64,000 bases of DNA from Mycolicibacterium litorale (lineage in GTDB: Bacteria > Actinomycetota > Actinomycetes > Mycobacteriales > Mycobacteriaceae): NCBI RefSeq assembly GCF_014218295.1, contig NZ_AP023287.1:4464001-4528000 (forward strand), read 5' to 3'. Position numbers and translations under genes: made by a program. Below, in pieces: positions 9,114 to 17,785 of this stretch. The first letter of the stretch is position 1. Every line of letters starts with the position of its first letter. Under the pieces are notes generated by a model. The model saw nothing but the letters and a program-made list of their open reading frames with translations. It did no database searches and was not told the DNA's origin.

Positions 9114-9962
9114 ATGGACTTCGGGCTCGTACTGTTCACCAGCGACCGTGGCATCACCCCGGCGACGGCCGCCAAGCTCGCCGACGACCACGGCTTCCGC
9201 ACGTTCTACGTTCCGGAGCACACGCACATCCCGGTCAAACGCCAGGCCGCGCATCCGACGACGGGCGACGAGACGCTGCCCGACGACCGCTACATGCGCA
9301 CGCTTGACCCGTGGGTGTCGCTCGGTACGGCATGTGCGGTGACATCGCGGGTGCGGCTGTCGACCGCGGTGGCGCTGCCGGTCGAGCACGATCCGATCAC
9401 GCTGGCGAAGTCGATCGCCACGCTCGACCACCTGTCCGGTGGGCGGGTCAGCCTCGGTGTCGGATTCGGTTGGAACACCGACGAACTCGCCGACCACAAC
9501 GTGCCGCCGGGCCGGCGCCGCACGATGCTGCGCGAATACCTCGAGGCGATGCGCGCGCTGTGGACGCAGGAGGAGGCGTCCTACGAGGGTGAGTTCGTGA
9601 ACTTCGGGCCGAGTTGGGCGTGGCCCAAGCCGGTGCAGGCGCACATCCCGGTGCTGGTCGGCGCGGCCGGCACGGAGAAGAACTTCAAGTGGATCGCCAA
9701 GTCCGCCGACGGCTGGATCACCACGCCGCGCGACTTCGACATCGACGCCCCGGTCAGGCTGCTGCAGGACACCTGGGCTGACGCCGGACGCGACGGCGCC
9801 CCGCAGATCGTCGCGCTGGACTTCAAGCCCGACGCGGACAAGCTGGCGCACTGGCGCGAGCTGGGGGTGACCGAGGTGCTGTTCGGTCTGCCCGACAAGG
9901 GTGAGGCGGAGGTCGCCGGGTACGTCGAGCGGTTGGCCGGGAAGCTCTCGGCGCTGGTCTGA
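9114..9962 (+). CDS. F420-dependent LLM-class oxidoreductase (Rv0953c-type)
   Basis: A 282-residue TIM-barrel luciferase-like protein starting 'MDFGLVLFTSDRGITP'. It carries 'GGRVSLGVGFGWNTDEL' and 'PVLVGAAG', the usual flavin/F420-binding strands of this subfamily. The length equals that remembered for Rv0953c, which also lies next to sucD. The ATG at 9114 has no Shine-Dalgarno, and the KstR-type box ends 8 bases before it. The transcript is probably leaderless or nearly so. The KstR link suggests a redox step in sterol or steroid-derived compound breakdown (inference); the substrate is unknown. Confidence 0.88.
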   Translation: MDFGLVLFTSDRGITPATAAKLADDHGFRTFYVPEHTHIPVKRQAAHPTTGDETLPDDRYMRTLDPWVSLGTACAVTSRVRLSTAVALPVEHDPITLAKSIATLDHLSGGRVSLGVGFGWNTDELADHNVPPGRRRTMLREYLEAMRALWTQEEASYEGEFVNFGPSWAWPKPVQAHIPVLVGAAGTEKNFKWIAKSADGWITTPRDFDIDAPVRLLQDTWADAGRDGAPQIVALDFKPDADKLAHWRELGVTEVLFGLPDKGEAEVAGYVERLAGKLSALV

Positions 9963-9975
9963 GGCGTCACACCCG

Positions 9976-10045
9976 CGCCGACATCGACGTTTTGGCGGGA
10001 ACTACTCGCACTTTCGCGCCCATGTGTTCGTTTGGGCGCTACGCC
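9976..10045. repeat. 70-bp dispersed repeat, copy 1
   Basis: Aligned without gaps to 21322-21391, it differs at about 12 of 70 positions by eye. It contains a hairpin with 7-bp arms, GCGCCCA / TGGGCGC, around a TGTGTTCGTT loop. Both copies lie between convergent gene ends, so a terminator-like role is plausible. Confidence 0.75.
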
Positions 10046-11568
10046 AGCCGAGCCCGGTTCGTGTCGCCGTCGGCCGTCACGGTGATGGTCGCGCCCAGCG
10101 GATCGCCGTCGGACATCAGCGCGACCAGGTCGTCGTCCTCGGTGATCGCCATGAAGCGGCTGTCGTCGGACTCCAGCCGGCCGATGATGATGCCCGTGCG
10201 GACCGGCCAGTCGTAGCGGATCGAGTACGTCTCGATCGTGCCGCGGCCGTCGACGTGACGGGTGACCGGCACCTTCGGCAGGGCCGCGATGTCGGACTGG
10301 AGCTCCGCGCTGCGGTCGGCCGCCCACTCCGCGGGTTCGGTCGAGTACACCCCCACCGAATACTTGCTCATCACACCGCCGTTGGCGCCGACCAGCCCGA
10401 ACGCGCCCGGCTCCTCGCGCGTCGCGGCGACGGTTTCGGCGATGGCGTGCAGCGAATAGCTGTTGCCGGGGCCGCCGAAGTACGGCAGCCCGCCGGTCAG
10501 CGTGAGTCCGCGTGGATCGTCGGCCGCCAGTCCGAACGCGTCGCACACGGCGAACACCGGGAACGGGAAGCAGCTGTAGAGGTCGAATGTGGCCACGTCG
10601 TCGATGCCGATACCCGCGACCCGAAGTGCTTCGGCGACAGCGTTTTTCGCCGAGATGCTGACACCGAGCCGCTCCCGGTCGAGCAGCGCCTGCTCGGTCT
10701 GGTCGGCGTGGCCGCGCAGATAGACCCACTTCTCCTCGGGAACGCCGAGGCGCCGGGCGGCGGCCACCGACATCACGACCGCGGCCGCGCCCTGGTTGAC
10801 GGTGTCGCGGGCGACCAGCAGGCGGGGGTACGGATCGCAGATCATCCGGTTCTCGTCGGTGACGGTGACGATCTCGTCCACCGACCGCTCCACCGGTGAC
10901 GAGGAGTAGGGGTTCTTCGCCGCCACCGCCGAGAACGGCGCGAACAGTTCGGCCATCTCGCGGCGGTAGTCGGCGACACCGAGGCCGAGCGCGGCGCGGC
11001 GCGCGTTGTCGAGCAGACCGTACTGGACCGGGGCGCCGGTGAGGCCGTGCGCGACGGTGTAGTCGCTCATGTACTGCTCGAAACCGTAACCGCGGTCCTC
11101 GAGTTGGCCGCCGACACGCTCGGTGAAATCCGGCTTGTCGTCGCGCTTGGCGAAGTACTTCGCCGTCGAACCCGGCTCCGACCCGACGACGAGTGCCACC
11201 TCGATGTCGCCGGCGGCGATCGCACCGGCGAACTCAGTCATCAGCTTCTGCGGGCCGTTGCCGCCGATCGGTTCGAGTACCGCGCGGGCCGGGTCGGCGC
11301 CGATCCGCGTCGCGACCGACCGCAGGTAGTTGTCCGACGCGCCGAGCGGCGGATCGGCGAACGGGGTGCAGATCTCGAACTGGCGCAGGCCGGCGAACAC
11401 CTCGATCACCCGCGCGACCGCACCGACGTCGGCACCGGTGTCGGCCAGGGCGGCACGGGTGGCCTCGGTCGCGAGGTCGACCGCCGACATGCCGCGGTAG
11501 CCGTCGTCGTCGATGCGTTCGGTGAACTGCCCGACGCCGACGATGACGGGCGTGCGCGGATCGACCAT
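10039..11568 (-). CDS. Thiolase-superfamily protein (acetyl-CoA acetyltransferase-like, 500-aa class)
   Basis: A 509-residue thiolase-fold protein of the long class annotated as acetyl-CoA acetyltransferase or lipid-transfer thiolase (Rv1867-type, from memory). The N-terminal 'TPVIVGVGQFTE' and the 'TGGLPYFGGPGNSYSLHAIAE' region with its conserved His are present. The place where thiolases have the nucleophilic Cys (CxSGLQ) reads 'IGGNGPQK', with no Cys, so classical thiolysis is doubtful. The C-terminal 110 residues are an extra beta-rich (TarA-like) domain. The ATG at 11568 follows an AGGAGGT Shine-Dalgarno. A near-KstR box lies at 11606-11619, and the adjacent divergent TetR gene has operators at 11654-11690. 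Confidence 0.82.
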   Translation of the reverse strand: MVDPRTPVIVGVGQFTERIDDDGYRGMSAVDLATEATRAALADTGADVGAVARVIEVFAGLRQFEICTPFADPPLGASDNYLRSVATRIGADPARAVLEPIGGNGPQKLMTEFAGAIAAGDIEVALVVGSEPGSTAKYFAKRDDKPDFTERVGGQLEDRGYGFEQYMSDYTVAHGLTGAPVQYGLLDNARRAALGLGVADYRREMAELFAPFSAVAAKNPYSSSPVERSVDEIVTVTDENRMICDPYPRLLVARDTVNQGAAAVVMSVAAARRLGVPEEKWVYLRGHADQTEQALLDRERLGVSISAKNAVAEALRVAGIGIDDVATFDLYSCFPFPVFAVCDAFGLAADDPRGLTLTGGLPYFGGPGNSYSLHAIAETVAATREEPGAFGLVGANGGVMSKYSVGVYSTEPAEWAADRSAELQSDIAALPKVPVTRHVDGRGTIETYSIRYDWPVRTGIIIGRLESDDSRFMAITEDDDLVALMSDGDPLGATITVTADGDTNRARLA

Positions 11569-11605
11569 GACAGACCTCCTGACAGGTGTTGTTTCGTGAG
11601 GCTAA

Positions 11606-11619
11606 TAGAACGTGTTCCC
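11606..11619. promoter_or_regulatory. Near-match KstR-type box
   Basis: TAGAACGTGTTCCC matches TnnAACnnGTTnnA except for the final A. It is 38 bases before the start of the thiolase-like gene. Confidence 0.4.
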
Positions 11620-11653
11620 GTCCGGCGAATAGGGCCGCGGCCTTGACCGGGCT

Positions 11654-11690
11654 GTCACTAAGTGACACAGTGGCATTGTCACTGAGTGAC
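11654..11690. promoter_or_regulatory. Two palindromic operators for the TetR regulator
   Basis: GTCACTAAGTGAC (11654-11666) and GTCACTGAGTGAC (11678-11690) are perfect GTCACT-N-AGTGAC palindromes. Their starts are 24 bp apart, in the divergent gap between the thiolase-like gene and tetR. The symmetry and position fit autoregulation by the adjacent TetR protein. Confidence 0.75.
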
Positions 11691-11711
11691 AGCCGAAGGA
11701 GGTGGTCCGCC

Positions 11712-12326
11712 ATCGACGACAAGCACGCGCAGGCGCGGCTGACCGTGTCCCGCCTCGCGGCCGCCCTGTTCTGGGACCGCGGCGTCGCCAAGACCAGCGG
11801 CGACGACATCGCCGCGGCCGCGGGTCTGTCGACCCGGACCATCTGGCGCTACTTCCGGACGAAGGAGAGCTGCGTGGAACCCCTGCTCGCGAAATCGGCG
11901 GACCGGTTCCTGGCAGCGATGAACCGGTGGCCGCACGACCGGTCGTTGGCCCAGCACCTCCAAGAGGACGGCGACCGCTTTCCCACGACGCCGCAGGACG
12001 TCGAGGACGAGATCAGCGCCATGCGCCTGACCACGATGACGGCCACCGAACCGGCGCTGCGCACGGCGTATCTGATGGTTCACGACCAGATGGAACGAGG
12101 CCTGATCCCGGTGCTCGCCGATCGGCTGGGCTTACCCGAAGGCGACCTCACGGTCCGGCTCAGCGCCGCCGCGGTGACGGGCGCCTTCCGCGTCGTCGAC
12201 GAGGACGTGAGCCGAGCGGTCATCGTCGAACACCGGGCCGTCACCCAGTCCGACGTGCTGACCCTGATCGACCGCGCGATCCGGGAAGCGACCAACGGAC
12301 GCCTCGGTGGGCCCGTGACACCCTGA
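11712..12326 (+). CDS. TetR-family regulator, probable AUC start
   Basis: About 204 residues. The N-terminal HTH is clear (ALFWDRGVAKTSGDDIAAAAGLSTRTIWRYF, split here by its helices as ALFWDRGVAKTS / DDIAAAAGLS / RTIWRYF), followed by a TetR ligand domain. The best-placed start is ATC at 11712, 9 bases after a strong AAGGAGG (11696-11702). No ATG, GTG or TTG follows that site in this frame until GTG 11745, which would cut into HTH helix 1. An upstream GTG at 11670 lies between the two operators and lacks a Shine-Dalgarno. The C-terminus runs to the TGA at 12326. It probably represses itself and the thiolase-like gene; the S9 peptidase gene follows after 86 bases. Confidence 0.82.
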   Translation: MDDKHAQARLTVSRLAAALFWDRGVAKTSGDDIAAAAGLSTRTIWRYFRTKESCVEPLLAKSADRFLAAMNRWPHDRSLAQHLQEDGDRFPTTPQDVEDEISAMRLTTMTATEPALRTAYLMVHDQMERGLIPVLADRLGLPEGDLTVRLSAAAVTGAFRVVDEDVSRAVIVEHRAVTQSDVLTLIDRAIREATNGRLGGPVTP

Positions 12327-12350
12327 CTCACCCCGACCCCGCACCACGAC

Positions 12351-12376
12351 CCGCCGACCGGGCCCGCCGACCGGGC
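12351..12376. repeat. 13-bp tandem duplication
   Basis: CCGCCGACCGGGC occurs twice in direct succession (12351-12363 and 12364-12376) between tetR and the S9 peptidase. It is probably replication slippage. Confidence 0.6.
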
Positions 12377-12412
12377 CCGCGATACCCGCTGCCCGAAAAC
12401 CGGAGGGACCCC

Positions 12413-14281
12413 ATGGCTTTACCCCGACTCATCACCGTGGAGGAGTTCTTCCGCCCGCCCGTGCGCGCAGGCGCCACCATCTCGCCGGACGGAACTCGCA
12501 TCGCCTACCTCGCGCCGTGGCGTGACCGCCTCAACGTGTGGGTCCAGGACGTCGGCGGGGATCAGGACCCGCGCTGCGTGACCGCCGACGACACCCGCAG
12601 CGTCCACATCTACCACTGGACGCGCGATTCGCGATGGCTGCTCTACATGCAGGACAACGGCGGTGACGAGAACTGGCACGTCTACCGCGCCGACCCCGAC
12701 GACCCCGATGCGCCCGCCGTGGACCTCACCCCGTTTCCGGACGTGCGCGCGTCGTTCGAGCTGCTCGCCGCGCGACCGGGAAAAGCGTTGGTGCAGATGA
12801 ACAATTGCCATCCCGAGCTGTTCGACGCCTACGAGGTCGACATCGCCACGGGCGAGCTGACCCTGGTGGCGGAGAACCCCGGCACGGTCGTCCAGTGGAT
12901 CAGCGGCCCCGGCGGCGACCTGTTCACCAACACGCTGACCGCCGACGGCGATGTCGAGATCTCCCAATGGGATCCGGCCACCGAGACGCTGCGCCCGGTC
13001 CGGGTGTACGCGGGCGAGGATCACCCGCTCGGCATCTACCCCGTGGCGGTCACCCCGGACGGCACCGGCGTCTGGCTGGGGTCGAACCAGGGCAGCGACC
13101 GCACCCGCCTGGTCCGTGTCGACGTCGCCACCGGCGAGGAGACCGAGGTCGACAGCCACCCGGTCTTCGACCTGGCCGCACAGCCGACGCTGCCGTCGCC
13201 GCTGATCCTGCGCGAGCGGACCGGCGAACTGATCGGGGCCCGCTACTACGGGCAGCGTCAGGTGATCCACCCGCTCGATCCCGAATTCGCTTGGGTGATG
13301 GACGAACTCACCGTCCTGCACGACGGCGATCTCGGCGGGATCTCGTCCGACGACAGCGGACGACGGTGGGTGGTCACCTTCAGCCACGACCGCGATCCGG
13401 GGGTCACCTACTTCTACGACCACGCGACGGGCGAGAGCCGGCTGCTGTTCCGGCCGTACCCCCACCTGGACCCGGAATCGCTGGCGCCGATGGCGCCGGT
13501 GACGATCACCGCCCGCGACGGACTCGAACTCCACTCGTACCTGACGCTGCCGGTCGGCGTCCAACCCGTCGGCCTTCCGATGGTGCTGCTGGTCCACGGC
13601 GGTCCGTGGGCGCGTGACTGCTGGGGTTTCCAGCCCGACGTCCAGCTGCTCGCCAACCGCGGATACGCGGTGCTACAGGTCAACTTTCGCGGCTCGACCG
13701 GTTTCGGCAAGGCGTTCACGAAGGCCGCCGTCGGTGAGTTCGCGGGCACGATGCACGACGACCTGATCGACGCCGTGCAGTGGGCGGTCGGGCGCGGCTA
13801 CGCCGACCGCGACCGGATCGCGATCTTCGGCGGGTCCTACGGGGGCTACGCCGCGCTCGTCGGCGTCACCTTCACGCCCGACGTGTTCGCCGCGGCCATC
13901 GACTACGTCGGCATCTCCAGCCTGGCCAACTTCATGCGCACGCTGCCGAACGTGGCCCGCCGCTTCCTGGCCAACAACTGGCACCGCTACGTCGGCGATC
14001 CCGACGACCCGGCGCAGGAGGCCGACATGCTGGCCCGCTCCCCCATCACCCGCGTCGACCGGATCCGCACGCCGCTGCTGGTGGTCCAGGGCGCCAACGA
14101 CTCTCGCGTCGTGCAGGCCGAATCGGACAACCTCGTCGAGGCCCTGCGCGCCCGCGGGGCCGAGGTCGAGTACATGGTCAAGGCCGACGAGGGCCATGGA
14201 TTCGTCAACCCCGAGAACGGTATCGACCTCTACCGCGACGTCGAGCGGTTCCTCGCCCAGCACCTCGGCGGCCGGCTCTGA
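12413..14281 (+). CDS. S9-family prolyl oligopeptidase-like serine peptidase
   Basis: A 622-residue protein with an N-terminal beta-propeller (about 15-370) and a C-terminal alpha/beta-hydrolase. The nucleophile is in 'GGSYGGYAA' (about residue 478), the acid in '[10 protein letters not shown]' and the His in 'DEGHGF'; the '[10 protein letters not shown]' oxyanion strand is also present. There is no signal peptide, so it should act on small peptides in the cytoplasm. The start ATG 12413 follows CGGAGGG. The open frame continues upstream to 11702 but overlaps tetR in another frame. A strong bidirectional terminator follows the stop. Confidence 0.93.
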   Translation: MALPRLITVEEFFRPPVRAGATISPDGTRIAYLAPWRDRLNVWVQDVGGDQDPRCVTADDTRSVHIYHWTRDSRWLLYMQDNGGDENWHVYRADPDDPDAPAVDLTPFPDVRASFELLAARPGKALVQMNNCHPELFDAYEVDIATGELTLVAENPGTVVQWISGPGGDLFTNTLTADGDVEISQWDPATETLRPVRVYAGEDHPLGIYPVAVTPDGTGVWLGSNQGSDRTRLVRVDVATGEETEVDSHPVFDLAAQPTLPSPLILRERTGELIGARYYGQRQVIHPLDPEFAWVMDELTVLHDGDLGGISSDDSGRRWVVTFSHDRDPGVTYFYDHATGESRLLFRPYPHLDPESLAPMAPVTITARDGLELHSYLTLPVGVQPVGLPMVLLVHGGPWARDCWGFQPDVQLLANRGYAVLQVNFRGSTGFGKAFTKAAVGEFAGTMHDDLIDAVQWAVGRGYADRDRIAIFGGSYGGYAALVGVTFTPDVFAAAIDYVGISSLANFMRTLPNVARRFLANNWHRYVGDPDDPAQEADMLARSPITRVDRIRTPLLVVQGANDSRVVQAESDNLVEALRARGAEVEYMVKADEGHGFVNPENGIDLYRDVERFLAQHLGGRL

Positions 14282-14286
14282 CTGCC

Positions 14287-14342
14287 GAGCAGACGCGAAA
14301 GCCCCCTGAAACCGCGGGTTTCGGGGGGCTTCGCGTCTGCTC
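14287..14342. terminator. Long bidirectional terminator hairpin
   Basis: An almost perfect inverted repeat of about 26 bp per arm (arms 14287-14312 and 14317-14342, loop GCGG) lies between the converging S9 peptidase and sucD genes. It carries the GCGAAGCCCCCC-type stem common for actinobacterial terminators. Confidence 0.85.
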
Positions 14343-14355
14343 GCACAGAAAGGAG

Positions 14356-15258
14356 CTACTGGTTCTGCAGGATCTCGCGGGCCAGCGCCGCCGTCTCCGA
14401 CGGGGTCTTGCCGACCTTCACGCCCGCGGCCTCGAGAGCCTCCTTCTTGGCGGCGGCGGTGCCCGACGAACCCGACACGATCGCGCCGGCGTGGCCCATC
14501 GTCTTGCCCTCGGGGGCGGTGAAGCCCGCGACGTAGCCGACGACCGGCTTGGAGACGTTGGCCTTGATGTAGTCGGCCGCGCGCTCCTCGGCGTCACCGC
14601 CGATCTCGCCGATCATCACGATGATCTTGGTGTCGGGGTCCTTCTCGAACGCCTCGATCGCGTCGATGTGCGTGGTGCCGATGACCGGGTCGCCGCCGAT
14701 GCCGATCGCGGTCGAGAAGCCGAAGTCGCGCAGCTCGTACATCATCTGGTAGGTCAGCGTGCCCGACTTCGACACCAGGCCGACCGGCCCCGAGCCGGTG
14801 ATGTTGGCGGGCGTGATGCCGGCCAGCGCCTCGCCGGGGGTGATGATGCCGGGGCAGTTCGGCCCGATGATCCGGGTCTTCTTGCCTTTTTCCACGTTGT
14901 AGGCCCACGCGTACGCGGTGTCCTGCACCGGGATGCCCTCGGTGATGACCACGAGCAGCGGAATCTCGGCGTCGATGGCCTCGATGATGGCGTCCTTGGC
15001 GAACTTCGGCGGCACGAAGACCACCGACACGTCGGCGCCGGTCTCCTTCATCGCCTCACCGACGCTGCCGAACACCGGCAGCTCGATGTCCTTGCCGTCT
15101 TTGTCGACGTGCGACACGGTGGTGCCGGCCTTGCGGGCGTTGACGCCGCCGACCAGCTGGGTGCCCGCCTTGAGCATGAGCGCGGTGTGCTTGGTGCCCT
15201 CGCCGCCGGTGATGCCCTGGACGATGACCTTGGAATCTTTGTTCAGGAAGATCGACAT
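14356..15258 (-). CDS. sucD: Succinyl-CoA synthetase alpha subunit
   Basis: 300 residues. The N-terminal CoA-binding Rossmann domain is '[18 protein letters not shown]', and the phosphohistidine is in 'GHAGAIVSG'. With SucC it makes succinate, CoA and ATP from succinyl-CoA in the TCA cycle. The ATG at 15258 starts 11 bases after the sucC stop, so the two genes form an operon. Length and order match other mycobacteria. Confidence 0.98.
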   Translation of the reverse strand: MSIFLNKDSKVIVQGITGGEGTKHTALMLKAGTQLVGGVNARKAGTTVSHVDKDGKDIELPVFGSVGEAMKETGADVSVVFVPPKFAKDAIIEAIDAEIPLLVVITEGIPVQDTAYAWAYNVEKGKKTRIIGPNCPGIITPGEALAGITPANITGSGPVGLVSKSGTLTYQMMYELRDFGFSTAIGIGGDPVIGTTHIDAIEAFEKDPDTKIIVMIGEIGGDAEERAADYIKANVSKPVVGYVAGFTAPEGKTMGHAGAIVSGSSGTAAAKKEALEAAGVKVGKTPSETAALAREILQNQ

Positions 15259-15269
15259 GACTAGTCCTC

Positions 15270-16436
15270 TCAGGCCTTCGCCGCCAGCTCGGCGGCCTTG
15301 TCGGCGCCCTCGTCCATGGTCTGCGCCAGCACCACCAGCGGATGGTTGGCGTCGGCGAGGATCTTGCGACCCTCCTCGACGCGGTTGCCGTCCAGGCGCA
15401 CCACGAGCGGCTTGTTGGCCTCCTCGCCGAGGATCTCCAGCGCCTTGACGATGCCGTTGGCGACCGCGTCGCACGCGGTGATGCCGCCGAACACGTTGAC
15501 GAACACGCTCTTGACCTGGCTGTCGCCCAGGATGACGTCCAGGCCGTTGGCCATCACCTCGGCCGAGGCGCCGCCGCCGATGTCGAGGAAGTTGGCCGGC
15601 TTGACGCCGTCGTGCTTCTCGCCGGCGTAGGCCACCACGTCGAGCGTCGACATGACCAGGCCGGCGCCGTTGCCGATGATGCCGACCTGCCCGTCGAGCT
15701 TGACGTAGTTGAGGTCGTTCTCCTTGGCCTTGAGCTCCAGCGGATCGGTCGCGTCGCGGTCCTCGAACTCGGCGTGCTCGGGATGACGGAAGTCGGCGTT
15801 CGCGTCGAGCGTGACCTTGCCGTCGAGTGCCAGGATCTGGTCGTCGGGCGTGCGCACCAGCGGGTTGACCTCGACCAGCGTGGCGTCCTCGTTGACGAAG
15901 ACGTCCCACAGCTTGGCGATCGTCACCGCGGCGGAGTCGAGCACCTCGGCGGGCAGGTGGCCCTTCTCGGCGATCTCACGGGCGAACGCCTCGTCGACAC
16001 CCTTGGTGGCGTCGACGGGGATGCGGGCCAGCCGGTCGGGCTTGGTGGCGGCGACCTCCTCGATCTCCATACCGCCCTCGACCGAGCACATGGCCAGGTA
16101 GGTGCGGTTGGCGCGGTCGAGGAGGAACGAGATGTAGTACTCCTCGGCGATGTCGCTGGCCTCGGACACCAGGAGCTTCTTGACGATGTGGCCCTTGATG
16201 TCGAGGCCGAGGATGTTCTGCGCGTGGGTGAACGCGTCATCGGGGGTGGCCGCGTACTTCACGCCACCGGCCTTACCGCGGCCGCCGGTCTTCACCTGCG
16301 CCTTGACCATCACGGGCTTGCCGATCTCCTCGGCGATCGCCTTGGCGTCTTCGGCGGTGTCGGTGACCCGGCCGGGTGTGGTCGGGACGTTGTGCTTGGC
16401 GAACAGCTCCTTCGCCTGGTACTCGAAAAGGTCCAT
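15270..16436 (-). CDS. sucC: Succinyl-CoA synthetase beta subunit
   Basis: 388 residues. The ATP-grasp N-terminus begins '[18 protein letters not shown]' and contains '[16 protein letters not shown]'. The C-terminal ligase domain has '[12 protein letters not shown]' and '[11 protein letters not shown]'. It is first gene of sucCD. The ATG at 16436 is the family-typical start. The region upstream is shared with the divergent M23 peptidase gene and contains a CRP-type site at 16577-16592. A TAAAGT hexamer on this strand (16510-16505) could be its -10 element. Confidence 0.98.
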   Translation of the reverse strand: MDLFEYQAKELFAKHNVPTTPGRVTDTAEDAKAIAEEIGKPVMVKAQVKTGGRGKAGGVKYAATPDDAFTHAQNILGLDIKGHIVKKLLVSEASDIAEEYYISFLLDRANRTYLAMCSVEGGMEIEEVAATKPDRLARIPVDATKGVDEAFAREIAEKGHLPAEVLDSAAVTIAKLWDVFVNEDATLVEVNPLVRTPDDQILALDGKVTLDANADFRHPEHAEFEDRDATDPLELKAKENDLNYVKLDGQVGIIGNGAGLVMSTLDVVAYAGEKHDGVKPANFLDIGGGASAEVMANGLDVILGDSQVKSVFVNVFGGITACDAVANGIVKALEILGEEANKPLVVRLDGNRVEEGRKILADANHPLVVLAQTMDEGADKAAELAAKA

Positions 16437-16576
16437 GGACTCACTGTCTGTCTGCGTTGACGTTCGCTTATGCGGGAAGGTTTGCACCCAGGGGGCTCGT
16501 GGGAACTTTATCCGCACCGCTTGAGCCGGCACTCACCGCCCACCGCCGATGTGGGAGATCTCACCCGTGACCCGAA

Positions 16577-16592
16577 CGTGATACACCTCACA
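16577..16592. promoter_or_regulatory. CRP (Rv3676-type) binding site
   Basis: CGTGATACACCTCACA matches TGTGA-N6-TCACA with one mismatch (first base). It lies between sucC and the M23 peptidase gene and abuts a CATAAT hexamer (16591-16596) that suits a rightward -10 box. That would place CRP over the peptidase promoter and upstream of the sucC promoter. Confidence 0.65.
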
Positions 16593-16636
16593 TAATCACG
16601 CGGAATTAGTGCACGGGTTGCCATAAACATTGGGGT

Positions 16637-17785
16637 TTGGTTAACGTGCCATCTGGTCTTGATAGGTCACGGTCAGATCACGACAAAGGATTCCTCAGGT
16701 TGGCAGCGCATCGTTCGTCCCGGTCCCGCAAGGGAGTCTCGACGAATGCCCGCCCGCGCCAGGCGATTTCGATCCCCGCCGAGCGCGCCGCCGAAGTCAC
16801 CGACATCATCCCGTTCAACGAGTTCGGTGACCTGGACGATCTCGATTTCCGCGAGAGCACGGCATTCGACCGTGAAGCGCAGGTCATCGGCGCCCCCGAA
16901 CTCGACGACCTGCACGACACCGACGACCTGATTCCGCTGCGTCTGGCGGTCCCCGCGCAGTTCCGCGCGACGGGCGACATCGCCGACGCACCGCGCCGGT
17001 CCCGCGCCTACCGTGACAGCCACACCGACGTCAGCGACGGCACCGCCGCCACCGACATCATCGATCTGCGTGGCCGCAGCGGAGCGCACCGCAAGGAGGC
17101 CGAAGGCCCCATCAAGAGCCGTCTGGTGATCGCCGCGATGGCCGCGGGCGCGACCGCCGCCGGCGCGTACTCGATGACGCAGAACTCCGCCCCCGCCACG
17201 AGCGACACCGTGCTGGCCGCGGGTGCGACGACCGTCGAGGGTGCGTCGATCACCGGGTCCGTCGACGGTATGCAGATCGTGTCGGTCGCCTCGACCGCCG
17301 ACTCGGCGGTGCACACCGAGGAGATCCAGAAGGCCGCCGCGTTCGCGCAGGAGCGCGCCGAACGCGAGGCCCGGCAGCTGCGGCCGCTGTACGTGATGCC
17401 CACGAAGGGCGTGTGGACGTCGGGCTTCGGCTACCGCTGGGGTGTGCTGCACGGCGGTATCGACATCGCAGGCCCGATCGGCACGCCGATCCTCGCTGCC
17501 GCCGACGGCGTCGTGATCGACGTCGGCCCGACCGCCGGCTACGGCGCCTGGGTGAAGCTGCGCCACGCGGACGGCACCGTCACGCTCTACGGTCACCTCA
17601 ACACGTGGTCGGTGAGTGTCGGTGAGCAGGTGATGGCCGGAGACCAGATCGCGACGATGGGCAACCGCGGTAACTCGACCGGGCCGCACCTGCACTTCGA
17701 GGTGCTCGTCGGCGGGACGAACCGCATCGATCCGGTGGGGTGGTTGTCCAAGCGGGGCATCACCACCGGCAGCTATGTTGGCTGA
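16637..17785 (+). CDS. M23-family metallopeptidase (Rv0950c-type)
   Basis: Up to 382 residues. A disordered acidic N-terminal region precedes one hydrophobic segment (about 160-178) that is probably a membrane anchor. An Ala-rich linker and a LytM/M23 domain (about 265-375) follow. Zn ligands are seen in 'HGGIDIAG' (HxxxD) and 'GPHLHFEV' (HxH). It should cut peptidoglycan peptide bridges outside the membrane. The start is uncertain: TTG 16637 is the longest; TTG 16700, 9 bases after AAAGGA, has the better ribosome site; GTG 16646 is also possible. The stop is followed at once by the GTG of the next gene. Confidence 0.9.
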   Translation: MVNVPSGLDRSRSDHDKGFLRLAAHRSSRSRKGVSTNARPRQAISIPAERAAEVTDIIPFNEFGDLDDLDFRESTAFDREAQVIGAPELDDLHDTDDLIPLRLAVPAQFRATGDIADAPRRSRAYRDSHTDVSDGTAATDIIDLRGRSGAHRKEAEGPIKSRLVIAAMAAGATAAGAYSMTQNSAPATSDTVLAAGATTVEGASITGSVDGMQIVSVASTADSAVHTEEIQKAAAFAQERAEREARQLRPLYVMPTKGVWTSGFGYRWGVLHGGIDIAGPIGTPILAAADGVVIDVGPTAGYGAWVKLRHADGTVTLYGHLNTWSVSVGEQVMAGDQIATMGNRGNSTGPHLHFEVLVGGTNRIDPVGWLSKRGITTGSYVG

